A stretch of 64,000 nucleotides of DNA from Streptomyces flavofungini (GTDB lineage Bacteria > Actinomycetota > Actinomycetes > Streptomycetales > Streptomycetaceae), in NCBI RefSeq assembly GCF_014650815.1, contig NZ_BMVR01000003.1, positions 62,001 through 126,000 of the forward strand. The letters run 5' to 3'. Shown one piece after another: positions 52,314 through 60,670 of this stretch. Under the pieces are notes generated by a model that saw only the letters and a list, made by a program, of their open reading frames with translations, searched no databases and was not told the origin of the DNA. The position numbers and the translations under genes are program-made. The number at the start of each line of letters is the position of its first letter. Within the stretch, counting starts at the first letter, position 1.

Positions 52314-52955
52314 ATGAGTGAGCACGGGCAGCGTCGATCGGACGCGACGCGGGCGCCGGACAATTCGGGGCAGGGGTCGCGCCGCGTCCCCATGACGCCG
52401 GGCGCGCGCAAGGTCCTGGAGGCGGCCGGGCGGCTGTTCTACGAGCGCGGCATCCACGCCGTCGGTGTCGATCTGATCGCGGCCGAGGCCGGGGTGACGA
52501 AGAAGACGCTGTACGACCGGTTCGGCGCCAAGGACCAGATCGTCGTGGAGTACCTGGCGGACCGCGACGAGCGGTGGCGCGCCTTCCTCGTCGCATACCT
52601 GGAGCGCTCGCGCTCGCCCCGGTCCCGGATCCTGGCCGTCTTCGACGCGTCCCGCGACTGGGCCGAGCAGAGCCTGCCCCGGGGCTGCAGCATGATCAAC
52701 GCGCACGCGGAGATCGCCGACCCCGCGCACCCCGCGTACGCCGTCATCACCGGCCAGAAGGCCTGGATGCTGGAGCTCTTCACCGACCTGGCCCGCCCTC
52801 TCGCCCCGCGCCGGGCGAAGTCGCTGGGCCGGTCCCTGATGCTGCTGCACGAGGGCGGGCTCGTCGCGTACGGCATGGGGATCTTCCCCGACGCGATCGA
52901 GCGCGCCCGGCAGGACGCCCAGGCGCTGGTTCGGGCGGCCGTCCCGTCCGGCTGA
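52314..52955 (+). CDS. TetR-family repressor controlling EamA transporter
   Basis: A 213-residue regulator. After a 25-residue flexible head, the HTH reads R-K-V-L-E-A-A-G-R-L-F-Y-E-R-G-I-H-A-V-G-V-D, then A-G-V-T-K-K-T-L-Y-D-R-F-G-A-K. The ligand domain contains R-G-C-S-M-I-N-A-H-A-E, typical of the subgroup that senses electrophiles or drugs; its Cys may matter. It is divergent from the EamA-type gene with two operators between. ATG at 52314; ligand unknown. Confidence 0.93.
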   Translation: MSEHGQRRSDATRAPDNSGQGSRRVPMTPGARKVLEAAGRLFYERGIHAVGVDLIAAEAGVTKKTLYDRFGAKDQIVVEYLADRDERWRAFLVAYLERSRSPRSRILAVFDASRDWAEQSLPRGCSMINAHAEIADPAHPAYAVITGQKAWMLELFTDLARPLAPRRAKSLGRSLMLLHEGGLVAYGMGIFPDAIERARQDAQALVRAAVPSG

Positions 52956-53280
52956 CGGGGAGCCGTTCTCGGCGCGCGGTGATGTTCCAGTAATTGCACA
53001 TGTGTTGAGTAATTCTTTGCCTGTGGCCGGAAGGCGTCGTTCCGCGCGGCCCCGCGACGGGTGTCGGCGCGGGGCGGGCCGGTGGGGCTCCCTGACGGTT
53101 CCTTGACCCGGCCCTCGGGGCGGCCGAAATCCCTTGGGCGGGGCGGGGTCGCCGGGGCGCGGGCGCGTTGACCGTATGCGATCCGGGGCGGAGTCTGGAG
53201 AGATAGCTGCCCATTACATCTAAGTCGGCCGTTCAGGACGTACGACCGCGAAGGCAGCCGGACGGCAGGAGGAAAACCGC
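52956..53280. other. asnB upstream region
   Basis: 325 bp with a clearly more A+T-rich segment at about 52985-53025 (TAATTGCACATGTG, GAGTAATTCTTTG) that could hold a promoter or operator; GCACATGTGT includes the palindrome CACATGTG. TTGACC at 53168-53173 may be a -35. GGCAGGAGG lies before the asnB start. No gene seen. Confidence 0.45.
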
Positions 53281-55122
53281 ATGTGTGGCATCACCGGCTG
53301 GATCTCTTTCGACCGCGACCTGCGGGCGCACCCCGGGACCCTGGACGCCATGACGGAGACGATGGCGTGTCGCGGCCCGGACGACCGGGGCACCTGGGCC
53401 GAGGGCCCCGCCGCCCTCGGGCACCGGCGCCTGGCCGTCATCGATCTGCCGGGCGGACGGCAGCCCATGACGGCGACGACGCCCGCGGGAACCGTCGCTC
53501 TGGTGTACTCCGGCGAGACGTACAACTTCACCGAGCTGCGCGCCGAACTCGCCGGGCACGGACACGAGTTCAGGACCGACTCCGACACCGAGGTCGTGCT
53601 GCGCGGCTACCTCCAGTGGGGCGAGGGCGTCGCCGAGCGGCTGAACGGGATGTACGCGTTCGCCGTCTGGGACGGCCGCAGGCAGCGCCTCGTCATGGTC
53701 CGCGACCGCATGGGCGTCAAGCCGTTCTACTTCCACCCGACGCCCGACGGCGTCCTGTTCGGCTCCGAGCCCAAGGCGATCCTCGCCAACCCGCTGGCCC
53801 GCGCGCGCGTCGGCCTTGACGGGCTGCGTGAGGTCTTCGCCTTCGTGAAGACGCCGGGCCACGCCGTGTGGGACGGCATGCGCGAGGTCGAGCCCGGCAC
53901 CGTCGTCACCGTCGACCGCGAGGGACTGCGCAGCCGTGTCTATTGGCGCCTGGAGACCCGTCCGCACCCGCACGGCCGCGACGAGTCCATCGCCGCTGTG
54001 CGCTCGCTGCTCGACGACATCGTGCGCCGCCAGCTCGTCGCGGACGTGCCGCGCTGCGTGCTCCTCTCCGGCGGCCTCGACTCCTCCGCCATGGCGGCCC
54101 TCGCCGCGGGGCAGCTCGCGGGCTCGGGGGAGACCCTGCGGAGCTTCTCCGTCGACTTCGCGGGACTGAGCGAGAACTTCGTGCCGGACCAGTTGCGCGG
54201 CACACCGGACACCCCGTACGCCCACGACGTGGCGCGCCTCGCGGGCACCGACCACCGTGACATCGTCCTGGACGCGCAGGCCCTCGCCGACCCCGAGGTG
54301 CGCGCGAAGATGCTGACCGCCCGTGACATGCCGGTCGGCTTCGGGGACATGGACGCCTCGCTGTACCTGCTCTTCCAGTCGATCCGCGAGCACTCGACGG
54401 TGGCCCTGTCCGGCGAGTCGGCGGACGAGGTGTTCGGCGGCTACCTCCAGTTCTTCGACGAGGACGCCCGGCGGGGCGGCACCTTCCCCTGGCTGGTGCG
54501 GCACGCCGAGACCCTGGGCGACGAGACGGGCGTGCTGCGCGCGGACGTCCTGGCCGCGCTCGACCTGCCGACGTACGTCGGCGACAGCTACGCGACGGCC
54601 GCCCGCGCCGTCCAGCGCCTCGACGGGGAGAGCGACTTCGAGTACCGCATGCGCACCGTCAGCAACCTCTATCTGACCCGGTTCGTGCGCTCGCTGCTCG
54701 ACCGCAAGGACCGCGCGAGCATGGCCGTGGGCCTGGAGGTGCGGGTGCCGTTCTGCGACCACCGGCTCGTGGAGTACGTCTACAACGCGCCCTGGGCGCT
54801 GAAGTCCTTCGACGGCCGGGAGAAGTCGCTGCTGCGGGAGGCCGCCAGGGACAGCCTGCCGCGCTCCGTCTGCGACCGGGTCAAGAGCCCGTACCCCTCC
54901 ACCCAGGACCCCAAGTACGCGTTCGCGCTCCAGGAGAACGCCAAGGATCTCCTGGCGAGCCCCGGGCACCCGGTCTTCGGCCTCGTCGACCGCGAGGCCC
55001 TGCGCCGCCTCGCGCACCGCGAGACCCCGCAGGTCAGGCCGGCGTCACGACGGGGTCTGGAGCGGGCGCTCGATCTGGCGCTGTGGTTCGACCTGTATCG
55101 GCCGGAGGTTCCGCTGGGCTGA
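53281..55122 (+). CDS. asnB: Asparagine synthase (glutamine-hydrolysing)
   Basis: A 613-residue two-domain enzyme. The N-terminal class II amidotransferase domain starts with nucleophile Cys2 (M-C-G-I-T-G-W-I) and contains Y-S-G-E-T-Y-N-F. The synthetase domain has the PP-loop V-L-L-S-G-G-L-D-S-S near residue 262, then S-G-E-S-A-D-E-V-F-G-G-Y, and R-V-P-F-C-D-H-R-L-V-E-Y. It makes asparagine from aspartate, ATP and glutamine. It is complete and of normal length. No natural-product genes flank it, so a housekeeping role is likely. Confidence 0.95.
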   Translation: MCGITGWISFDRDLRAHPGTLDAMTETMACRGPDDRGTWAEGPAALGHRRLAVIDLPGGRQPMTATTPAGTVALVYSGETYNFTELRAELAGHGHEFRTDSDTEVVLRGYLQWGEGVAERLNGMYAFAVWDGRRQRLVMVRDRMGVKPFYFHPTPDGVLFGSEPKAILANPLARARVGLDGLREVFAFVKTPGHAVWDGMREVEPGTVVTVDREGLRSRVYWRLETRPHPHGRDESIAAVRSLLDDIVRRQLVADVPRCVLLSGGLDSSAMAALAAGQLAGSGETLRSFSVDFAGLSENFVPDQLRGTPDTPYAHDVARLAGTDHRDIVLDAQALADPEVRAKMLTARDMPVGFGDMDASLYLLFQSIREHSTVALSGESADEVFGGYLQFFDEDARRGGTFPWLVRHAETLGDETGVLRADVLAALDLPTYVGDSYATAARAVQRLDGESDFEYRMRTVSNLYLTRFVRSLLDRKDRASMAVGLEVRVPFCDHRLVEYVYNAPWALKSFDGREKSLLREAARDSLPRSVCDRVKSPYPSTQDPKYAFALQENAKDLLASPGHPVFGLVDREALRRLAHRETPQVRPASRRGLERALDLALWFDLYRPEVPLG

Positions 55123-55170
55123 GGTCCGTCGGTGGCGCGGTGGCGCGGTGGCCGTGGGCGGCCGGGGGCC

Positions 55171-55482
55171 TCAAGGGCCGGAGCAGTTGCGGACCGTCGG
55201 CTGCTGCTGGGGGACCCGGGTGGGGTCGGCGGTCGTGAGGGTGTCCAGGAACCGCTGGAGCGCGGGGGTGCCGCGGGTGTCGAGGCCGCGCCGCACCGGG
55301 GGTACGACCACGCTCCGCCGGGCGCCGCCGGAGCCGCAGGTGTCGGGGTCCTGCCCGGTGTGGACGGCCGCCGCCCGGCGTATGAAGTCCGCGGGCGTGA
55401 TCCCGAGGCGGTCGGCGTGCCGGAGCACGGCGGCGTACTCGTCGGGTGGGAACAGGACCTGCACAGCCTTTGGACCGTCCAT
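55171..55482 (-). CDS. Small hypothetical protein with RHH-like N-terminus
   Basis: A 103-residue protein. The first 45 residues, A-V-Q-V-L-F-P-P-D-E-Y-A-A-V-L-R-H-A-D-R-L-G then I-T-P-A-D-F-I-R-R-A-A-A, look like a beta-strand plus two helices, as in ribbon-helix-helix DNA-binding proteins. The second half is less ordered and contains two Cys. ATG 55482 lacks a clear ribosome site; an upstream in-frame start would add unconserved sequence. It converges with asnB. Confidence 0.5.
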   Translation of the reverse strand: MDGPKAVQVLFPPDEYAAVLRHADRLGITPADFIRRAAAVHTGQDPDTCGSGGARRSVVVPPVRRGLDTRGTPALQRFLDTLTTADPTRVPQQQPTVRNCSGP

Positions 55483-55632
55483 GGACGCATGATGCCGTCC
55501 GGATCGGCTGCGCGCGGTGCGGTTGGCATATTCGCCCTCGAAGGGGTGGCGCGGCCTCGAAACGGTGGCGGAGTGGTGGTGGAGTGGGCTCCGGGGTGGC
55601 TGTTGCCGTCGCGTGCGGGCCGCGGACACGGC

Positions 55633-55673
55633 GAGAGCCCCGGCCGGACGGGGGAATCGCGGCCGGGGCTCTC
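55633..55673. terminator. Perfect 14-bp stem-loop in a divergent region
   Basis: GAGAGCCCCGGCCG (55633-55646) pairs perfectly with CGGCCGGGGCTCTC (55660-55673) around a 13-nt loop. No recognised gene ends here: the RHH-like gene reads away to the left and the LysR gene to the right. It may end an unannotated transcript or act in the LysR leader. Confidence 0.6.
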
Positions 55674-55863
55674 ATCTAGTTCAACGGTGAAATAGGGGTG
55701 CGCGTTCCCGGGTGGTGGGGTCGTTTTTGTGTGATCCGCGTTACATGACCGGTTCACGGGTGGTTGCCGTCGGCGGCGGCGCCGATTCGCGGGGTCGGAG
55801 GCGGCTGGGGCGCCCTGGCCGGATGCGGTGCCTTGATTCAGCTCCGGGCGTCGGCCCGGGAGG

Positions 55864-55881
55864 CCCAAGCGATAGCTTGGG
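55864..55881. promoter_or_regulatory. Inverted repeat immediately before the LysR gene
   Basis: CCCAAGC (55864-55870) and GCTTGGG (55875-55881) flank GATA, ending 5 bp before the GTG start. TTCA-ACGG-TGAA at 55680-55691 is a second small dyad. Likely autoregulation sites. Confidence 0.5.
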
Positions 55882-55885
55882 GGCC

Positions 55886-56770
55886 GTGACGCTCGATGAC
55901 CTCCGTGTCTTCCTCGCCGTCTGCCGCGCCGGCAGTCTCAGCGCCGTGGCGCGCGACCTCTCCTGTACGCAGTCGGCGGTGAGCCAGCACGTCAAACGCC
56001 TGGAGAAGGAACTGGCCGTCAGTCTCCTGGAACGGCACGCGCGCGGTGTCGTACCGACGTCGGCCGGACGCATCCTGCACGCCGCCGCGGCCGACGGCCT
56101 CGGCGGCATCGACCTCGCCCTGCGCCGCCTGCGCGACCTGGTGCGCGGCGAGAGCGGCGCGGTGCGCGTCACCACCGGCGCGACGACGGTACGGCACTTC
56201 ATGGCCAAGGCCGTCGTCGCCTTCCGGCAGCGCTTCCCGCAGGTCACGCTGGAGTTCCAGACGGCGAGTTCGAGCCGGGCCTGCTTCGACGCGCTGGCCG
56301 CCGACGACCTGGACCTGGCCTGGGTCACCATCGGCACGCCGGTGCGGGGCATCGAGCAGCGGCCCGTCGCCGACCTGCCCTGGGTCCTCGCGGTGCAGTC
56401 CGGCGACCCGCTCGCCGCCAAGCCGCACGCCGACCTCACCGATCTCACCGCCGCCCGCCTCATCAGGCCCCCGCAGGCGTCCACGTCCCGCGCCCGCCTC
56501 GACGCCGCCCTGGCCGACCTCGACCTCACGCCCGACGGACACACCAGCGTCGCCGACTGGGACACCGCGCTGCTGCTCACCGAACTCGGCGTCGGCCAGG
56601 CGCTCGTACCCGATCTGCCCGGCTGGCGCGCCGAGAGCCCGCCCGGGCTGCGGCTGCTTCCGGTGCCCGGCCTGCCGCCGCTCTCCGTCGGCTGGGCGGT
56701 GCGGCGGTGGGACGCCCTCAGCCCGCTGGCCCGCGCCTTCGCTGACATGGTTTCTGGCGGGGCGCCTTGA
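55886..56770 (+). CDS. LysR-family transcriptional regulator
   Basis: A 294-residue regulator. The wHTH reads T-L-D-D-L-R-V-F-L-A-V-C-R-A-G-S-L-S, then C-T-Q-S-A-V-S-Q-H-V-K-R-L-E. The effector domain begins G-A-V-R-V-T-T-G-A-T-T-V-R-H. GTG at 55886 gives the standard N-terminus; a longer upstream start adds unconserved residues. No target gene is divergent within reach except the small RHH-like gene, so the target is unclear. Confidence 0.92.
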   Translation: MTLDDLRVFLAVCRAGSLSAVARDLSCTQSAVSQHVKRLEKELAVSLLERHARGVVPTSAGRILHAAAADGLGGIDLALRRLRDLVRGESGAVRVTTGATTVRHFMAKAVVAFRQRFPQVTLEFQTASSSRACFDALAADDLDLAWVTIGTPVRGIEQRPVADLPWVLAVQSGDPLAAKPHADLTDLTAARLIRPPQASTSRARLDAALADLDLTPDGHTSVADWDTALLLTELGVGQALVPDLPGWRAESPPGLRLLPVPGLPPLSVGWAVRRWDALSPLARAFADMVSGGAP

Positions 56771-56782
56771 CCAGTGGGGTCA

Positions 56783-56930
56783 GCCCCGTTAGGGCGCGGG
56801 GCTGTGCCGATGTGCGGCTCCGCCGCGTGGGCGCGCTCAGCGCGCGAAAAGCCGCAGACGCGTCTGCTCAGTACTCGGCAGACGCGTCTGCCGGTGCGCC
56901 AACGGCTGCGCGCGCAGTTCCCCGCGCCCC
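56783..56930. repeat. Nested inverted-repeat element between convergent genes
   Basis: GTTAGGGCGCGGGG (56787-56800) and CCCCGCGCCCCTTAC (about 56920-56934) are near-perfect inverted ends. Inside, the 14-bp palindrome GCAGACGCGTCTGC occurs twice (56854-56867 and 56878-56891), 24 bp apart. The right end touches the TAA of the sigma-factor gene. The GGGCGCGGGG...CCCCGCGCCC ends are familiar from Streptomyces intergenic elements. It probably also terminates both genes. Confidence 0.7.
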
Positions 56931-58211
56931 TTACAGGGCTCGCTCGTCCGCCGACGGGGCGTCGGGATTGGTGTGCGGAGGAGGAGAGAGCCGGGCCGCC
57001 CGCATCTGCAGGTAGCGGGACTCCGGTCGGCTGAGCGTGCGCTGCGCGGCCAACTGGTAGGCGGTGCGGGCGGCTTCGGGGTCGCCCGCGCGCTCCAGGA
57101 GGTGTCCGCGTACCGCTTCAAGGCGATGGTGTCCCGCCAACCGCTCCTCCAGTGAAGCCAGTTCACCGAGACCGGCGCGCGGGCCGTGCACCATGGCGAC
57201 CGCCACGGCGCGCCCCAGCTCGGCCATCGGCTCCGGCGTGCGGCGCACCAGGATGTCGTACAGGGCGAGGATCTGCGGCCAGTCGGTGTCGTCGGCGCGG
57301 GCTGCCTCGTCGTGCAGGGCGGCGATCGCGGCCTGCAACTGGTAGACGCCCGCCGGGCCTTGGTGCAGGGCCTGCTCCACCAGCGCGGTGCCTTCGGCGA
57401 TCGCCTCGCTGTCCCAGACCGTGCGGTCCTGCTCGTCCAGCGGGACCAGCTCGCCGTGCGGGCCGGTGCGGGCGGCGCTGCGTGCGTCGGTGAGCAGCAT
57501 CAGCGCCAACAGGCCCGTCACCGCGCCCTCCCGGGGCAGCAGCCTGCGTACGGCGCGGGTCAGCCGGATCGCCTCGCGGGCCAGGTCGGCGCGGTGCAGC
57601 GCGGCGCCCGACGTCGCCGTGTAGCCCTCGTTGAAGATGAGGTACAGGACCTGGAGGACGGCGGCCAGGCGCCGGTCGCGGTCCGCGGGGCCCGGCTGGT
57701 GGAAGGGCGCGCCCCTTACCTTCTGCTTGGCGCGGCTGATGCGCTGGGCCATCGTCGCCTCCGGCACCAGGTGCGCGCGGGCGATCTCGGCCGTCGTGAG
57801 ACCGCCGACGGCCCGCAGCGTCAGGGCGATCTGCGCGGCGGGCGTCAGCGACGGCTCGCAGCACAGGAACAGCAGGGTGAGCGTGTCGTCGTCCGACGGG
57901 GCGCGGCTCTCGCCGGGCGGCGGCGCGGTGAACGCGTCGCGCGGCGTCATCGCGGCGGCGTTCTCCTCGCGCCGCCGCCGCGCCTCGTCGCTGCGCAGCT
58001 GGTCCATCAGGCGCCGCGACGCGACCCGGATCAGCCAGCCGCGCGGATTGTCCGGCACGCCACGGGCCGGCCACTCGCGGGCGGCGGCCAGCAGGGACTC
58101 CTGCACGGCGTCCTCGGCCTCGTCGAAGTGGCCGTAACGCCGCACCAGCGCGCCGAGGACCTGCGGCGCGTGCAGGCGCAGCAGGTCCTCGACGTCACCG
58201 GTCGCGCTCAT
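56931..58211 (-). CDS. ECF42-type RNA polymerase sigma factor with C-terminal extension
   Basis: A 426-residue sigma factor. Region 2 is in residues 5-75 (Y-G-H-F-D-E-A-E-D-A-V-Q-E-S-L), and region 4 around 110-165 (L-T-L-R-A-V-G-G-L-T-T-A-E-I-A-R-A-H). A ~230-residue C-terminal domain (DUF6596 and TPR-like helices; V-L-Y-L-I-F-N-E-G-Y) is typical of group ECF42 and needed for its activity. It has no anti-sigma gene; instead a DGPF-motif protein gene lies 69 bp upstream, the hallmark of the group. It presumably drives its own operon through the promoter at 58757-58785. Confidence 0.94.
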   Translation of the reverse strand: MSATGDVEDLLRLHAPQVLGALVRRYGHFDEAEDAVQESLLAAAREWPARGVPDNPRGWLIRVASRRLMDQLRSDEARRRREENAAAMTPRDAFTAPPPGESRAPSDDDTLTLLFLCCEPSLTPAAQIALTLRAVGGLTTAEIARAHLVPEATMAQRISRAKQKVRGAPFHQPGPADRDRRLAAVLQVLYLIFNEGYTATSGAALHRADLAREAIRLTRAVRRLLPREGAVTGLLALMLLTDARSAARTGPHGELVPLDEQDRTVWDSEAIAEGTALVEQALHQGPAGVYQLQAAIAALHDEAARADDTDWPQILALYDILVRRTPEPMAELGRAVAVAMVHGPRAGLGELASLEERLAGHHRLEAVRGHLLERAGDPEAARTAYQLAAQRTLSRPESRYLQMRAARLSPPPHTNPDAPSADERAL

Positions 58212-58280
58212 CGTCGTCCGCGGGACTCGCGGAGGCGCGCCGGTTCTGTGCGGTGATCAGCGTTCCGATCCGTGCGGTGA

Positions 58281-58703
58281 TCAGCACTCCGGGCCGCCGT
58301 CGCCGCCCTCCTGGATGGTCCGGATCACCACCGTCGGGTTCGGGGAGCCCGCGGGCGCCGGGCACTCGTTGATGCGCTTGGCGATCTCCGTGACCCGCTC
58401 CAGGCTCTCGCACTCAAGGACCCAGTAGCCCGCGAGGACCTCCTTGGTCTCGCTGTACGGCCCGTCCGTGATCACCGGGCGGCCGTTGTCGTCGACGCCG
58501 ACGAGCCGGGTCTGCGCGGGCTCCGTCAGGCCCTGGCCGTCGATCATCTCGCCGGACTCGGACAGATCGTTGTTCAGGTTCCCCATGAAGGCGAACATCG
58601 CCTGGAGATCCTTCTCGCTCCACGCCGGGCTGCGCTCCGAGGCCTTGCCGCTCATCGCCTCGTAGTCGGCCTGGGACCCCTGCACCATCACCAGATACTT
58701 CAT
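58281..58703 (-). CDS. DGPF/YCII-domain protein, partner of ECF42
   Basis: A 140-residue YCII-fold protein. M-K-Y-L-V-M-V-Q-G-S opens it, and I-T-D-G-P-Y-S-E-T-K-E-V-L-A-G-Y is the DGPF signature, here with Tyr for Phe. Such proteins are the main targets of ECF42 sigma factors; their biochemical role is unknown. AAGGAG 8 bp before ATG 58703 fixes the start; a GTG three codons earlier is less likely. Operon with the sigma gene. Confidence 0.92.
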   Translation of the reverse strand: MKYLVMVQGSQADYEAMSGKASERSPAWSEKDLQAMFAFMGNLNNDLSESGEMIDGQGLTEPAQTRLVGVDDNGRPVITDGPYSETKEVLAGYWVLECESLERVTEIAKRINECPAPAGSPNPTVVIRTIQEGGDGGPEC

Positions 58704-58756
58704 GACCGCCACTCCTTGGCTGTGTCGTCACCCCTCATGGGCAACTCTCACAGGGG

Positions 58757-58785
58757 ACGTCGGAGCGGGCGACTCGGTCTCGACA
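58757..58785 (-). promoter_or_regulatory. ECF42-type promoter before the DGPF gene
   Basis: On the minus strand, TGTCGA (58785 down to 58780) is followed after 17 bp by CGACGT (58762 down to 58757), about 54 bp before the start codon. As I remember it, the published ECF42 signature is TGTCGA in the -35 and CGA/TC in the -10, so this fits well. Confidence 0.7.
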
Positions 58786-58897
58786 AGTTCCGCGAAGTTT
58801 TTTCCGCGAGTTCTCCGGGCCGGTTCTTCGGGATGGCCGTCGCCCGACTGGAGTACTCCGCGGCGCGGGCCCCGGGTCGCGCCACGAGAGTGGGCCC

Positions 58898-59722
58898 ATG
58901 CGTGCCTTGCGGGCCCTGGGGGAAACGGTGGCGGGGCGGCTGCCCCGTGCCGCGCGCTGGGCTCTCGCCTGCCTGCCGGGGCTGCTCGCCATGGCCGCCC
59001 TCGTGCTGTGCGTGCTCGGGGTGCAGGACGCGGCCGGCGGCGGCGGGCGGCACACCGAGGCCAGGGCGGCCGTGGCGCACCGCGCGGTCAGGCCCGCCAT
59101 CGTGCCCCGCGAGCGGTGGCTCGGCGACCCCCGGCCCACCACCCCGCCCGCGCACTACAGCGGGCCCGTCGTCGTGGTCTTCGTCCACCACACCGACTCG
59201 CCCAACGGGTACGACTGCGCCGACGCGCCCCGCATCATCCGCGCCCTCGCCGAGGGCCAGACCAGCGCCCGGCTGTTCGACGACATCGGCTACAACTTCC
59301 TCGTCGACCGCTGCGGCACCATCTACGAGGGCCGCGGCGGCGGCGTCGACAAGGCCGTCGTCGGCGCCCACACCCAGGGCTTCAACCACCGCTCGGCGGG
59401 CGTCGCCGCGCTCGGTACGTTCACCGCGGGCAGCCCGGTCCCGGCACCGATGGCGGAGGCGATCGCCGCGCTCGCCGCGTGGAAGCTGGGCCTGGCCGGG
59501 ACCGACCCCCGGCAGACCGCGCGCCTGGTCTCCAGCAACAGCCTCAGCCGCGTCCCCGCGGGCAGGCACGCCGACTTCCACGCGGTGGCCGGGCACACCG
59601 ACGGCTACACCACGGACTGCCCGGGCGCCGCGCTGCGGGCCGAGCTGCCCGCGATCAGGGAGCGGGCCGCGGTGCTGCAGGGACGGACGCCGGGCCGCAC
59701 GACGGTGGCCCGGGGCCACTGA
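58898..59722 (+). CDS. PGRP-type N-acetylmuramoyl-L-alanine amidase (membrane-anchored or secreted)
   Basis: A 274-residue protein. An N-terminal hydrophobic segment (residues about 20-45) is followed by a linker and an amidase_2/PGRP domain. The first zinc-ligand His is in V-F-V-H-H-T-D, Y-N-F-L-V-D-R-C-G-T-I-Y-E-G-R is the conserved central motif, and the later ligands are in V-A-G-H-T-D-G-Y-T-T-D-C-P-G. The Cys pair should form the PGRP disulfide. It cleaves the amide between MurNAc and L-Ala. Divergent from the DGPF gene; convergent with a sortase. Confidence 0.93.
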   Translation: MRALRALGETVAGRLPRAARWALACLPGLLAMAALVLCVLGVQDAAGGGGRHTEARAAVAHRAVRPAIVPRERWLGDPRPTTPPAHYSGPVVVVFVHHTDSPNGYDCADAPRIIRALAEGQTSARLFDDIGYNFLVDRCGTIYEGRGGGVDKAVVGAHTQGFNHRSAGVAALGTFTAGSPVPAPMAEAIAALAAWKLGLAGTDPRQTARLVSSNSLSRVPAGRHADFHAVAGHTDGYTTDCPGAALRAELPAIRERAAVLQGRTPGRTTVARGH

Positions 59723-59780
59723 GCGGGGGACCACTGCTCGGTGGGCCGCCGACCCGGTCGGCCACTGTCCGGGCTTCCGG

Positions 59781-60461
59781 TCAGCGCGCCGTGGCGTACA
59801 CGATGAGGTTGTCCACCGGGTGCCCCTGCTTGTCGAAGGCGCCGTCGCAGGTGATCAGGCGCAGGGCGCGGGAGCGGGTGGCGCCGTAGACCCGGTTCGT
59901 GGGGAAGGCCTGCTTGTCGACGGTCTCGGTGCGGGTCACGCGGAAGTGCGTCGTCTTGCCGCGGGCGTCGCGGACGGCGATGTCCGCGCCCGTGCGCAGC
60001 TTCTTCAGGTCGTGGAAGACGGCCTTCCCGAAGCGCGTGTCGTTGTGGCCGATGATGACGGCCGCGCCGCGCTGCCCCGGTACGGCCCCGCCGGTGTACC
60101 AGCCCGCGGTCATGCCCTTGTCCGGCGGCGGCACCTCGACCGTACGGTCCGCGTTCAGGCCGAGCCGCATCAGCGAGCTGCTGACGCCGATGGACGGCAC
60201 CGCGACATGGACGGGCGCGGGGGCCGTCGCGGGCTTGCCGCGCTCCGTCCGGGAGGCCGAGCCCTCGGTGGGGGAGTCGTCCGCCCGCACGGTGTACGTG
60301 GACGGGGACTCGGCCCGCGCCCCGTCCCCGGACGAGCAGCCGCCGACGGCGGCGCAGACGAGGGCGAGGCCGCTCGCGACGAGCACGAGGGTGCCCGACG
60401 GGCGTCGGCGGTGGGGCGTCCCGTGGTGCGAGCGGGACGTCCGGTGATGCGCAGGGGACAT
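59781..60461 (-). CDS. Class F sortase
   Basis: A 226-residue transpeptidase. An N-terminal membrane or lipoprotein-type signal (V-G-G-C at residues 39-42 resembles a lipobox) is followed by a linker and the sortase barrel. His139 lies in V-I-I-G-H-N-D and Cys205 in R-L-I-T-C-D-G. The usual active-site Arg before the last strand is not obvious (H-P-V-D-N-L-I-V-Y). Class F enzymes in Streptomyces attach or process surface proteins. It lies 210 bp downstream of a gene for a signal-peptide/C-terminal-anchor protein on the same strand, with a strong stem-loop between. Confidence 0.9.
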   Translation of the reverse strand: MSPAHHRTSRSHHGTPHRRRPSGTLVLVASGLALVCAAVGGCSSGDGARAESPSTYTVRADDSPTEGSASRTERGKPATAPAPVHVAVPSIGVSSSLMRLGLNADRTVEVPPPDKGMTAGWYTGGAVPGQRGAAVIIGHNDTRFGKAVFHDLKKLRTGADIAVRDARGKTTHFRVTRTETVDKQAFPTNRVYGATRSRALRLITCDGAFDKQGHPVDNLIVYATAR

Positions 60462-60474
60462 GAGGGCTCCGTGA

Positions 60475-60525
60475 ACGGCGGTGCCGCCCCGGCACTTGTG
60501 AAGGGGACCGGGGCGGCACCGCCGT
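60475..60525. terminator. Perfect 18-bp stem-loop between surface protein and sortase genes
   Basis: ACGGCGGTGCCGCCCCGG (60475-60492) pairs with CCGGGGCGGCACCGCCGT (60508-60525) around a 15-nt loop. On the minus strand it follows the surface-protein gene and precedes the sortase start by 14 bp, so it may limit or shield read-through. Confidence 0.8.
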
Positions 60526-60670
60526 GTTGGGGGTCGGGCCGAAGGGGGGTGCCGGGCTCGGGCCCGACGGGATGCGTCGAGGTGACCGGCCCGACGGCGT
60601 GCCTCGGGGTGGCCGGGCCGGCTGCCGGGCGGGGCCGGGAGCGCGTCGGGCCGGTCCGGCGCGGGGTGTG

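Noticed and set aside
53281..55122. asnB as part of a lasso-peptide or natural-product cluster
   Set aside because: No precursor peptide, B1/B2 protein or transporter next to it; the N-terminal Cys2 glutaminase is intact, so ordinary asparagine synthase is simpler.
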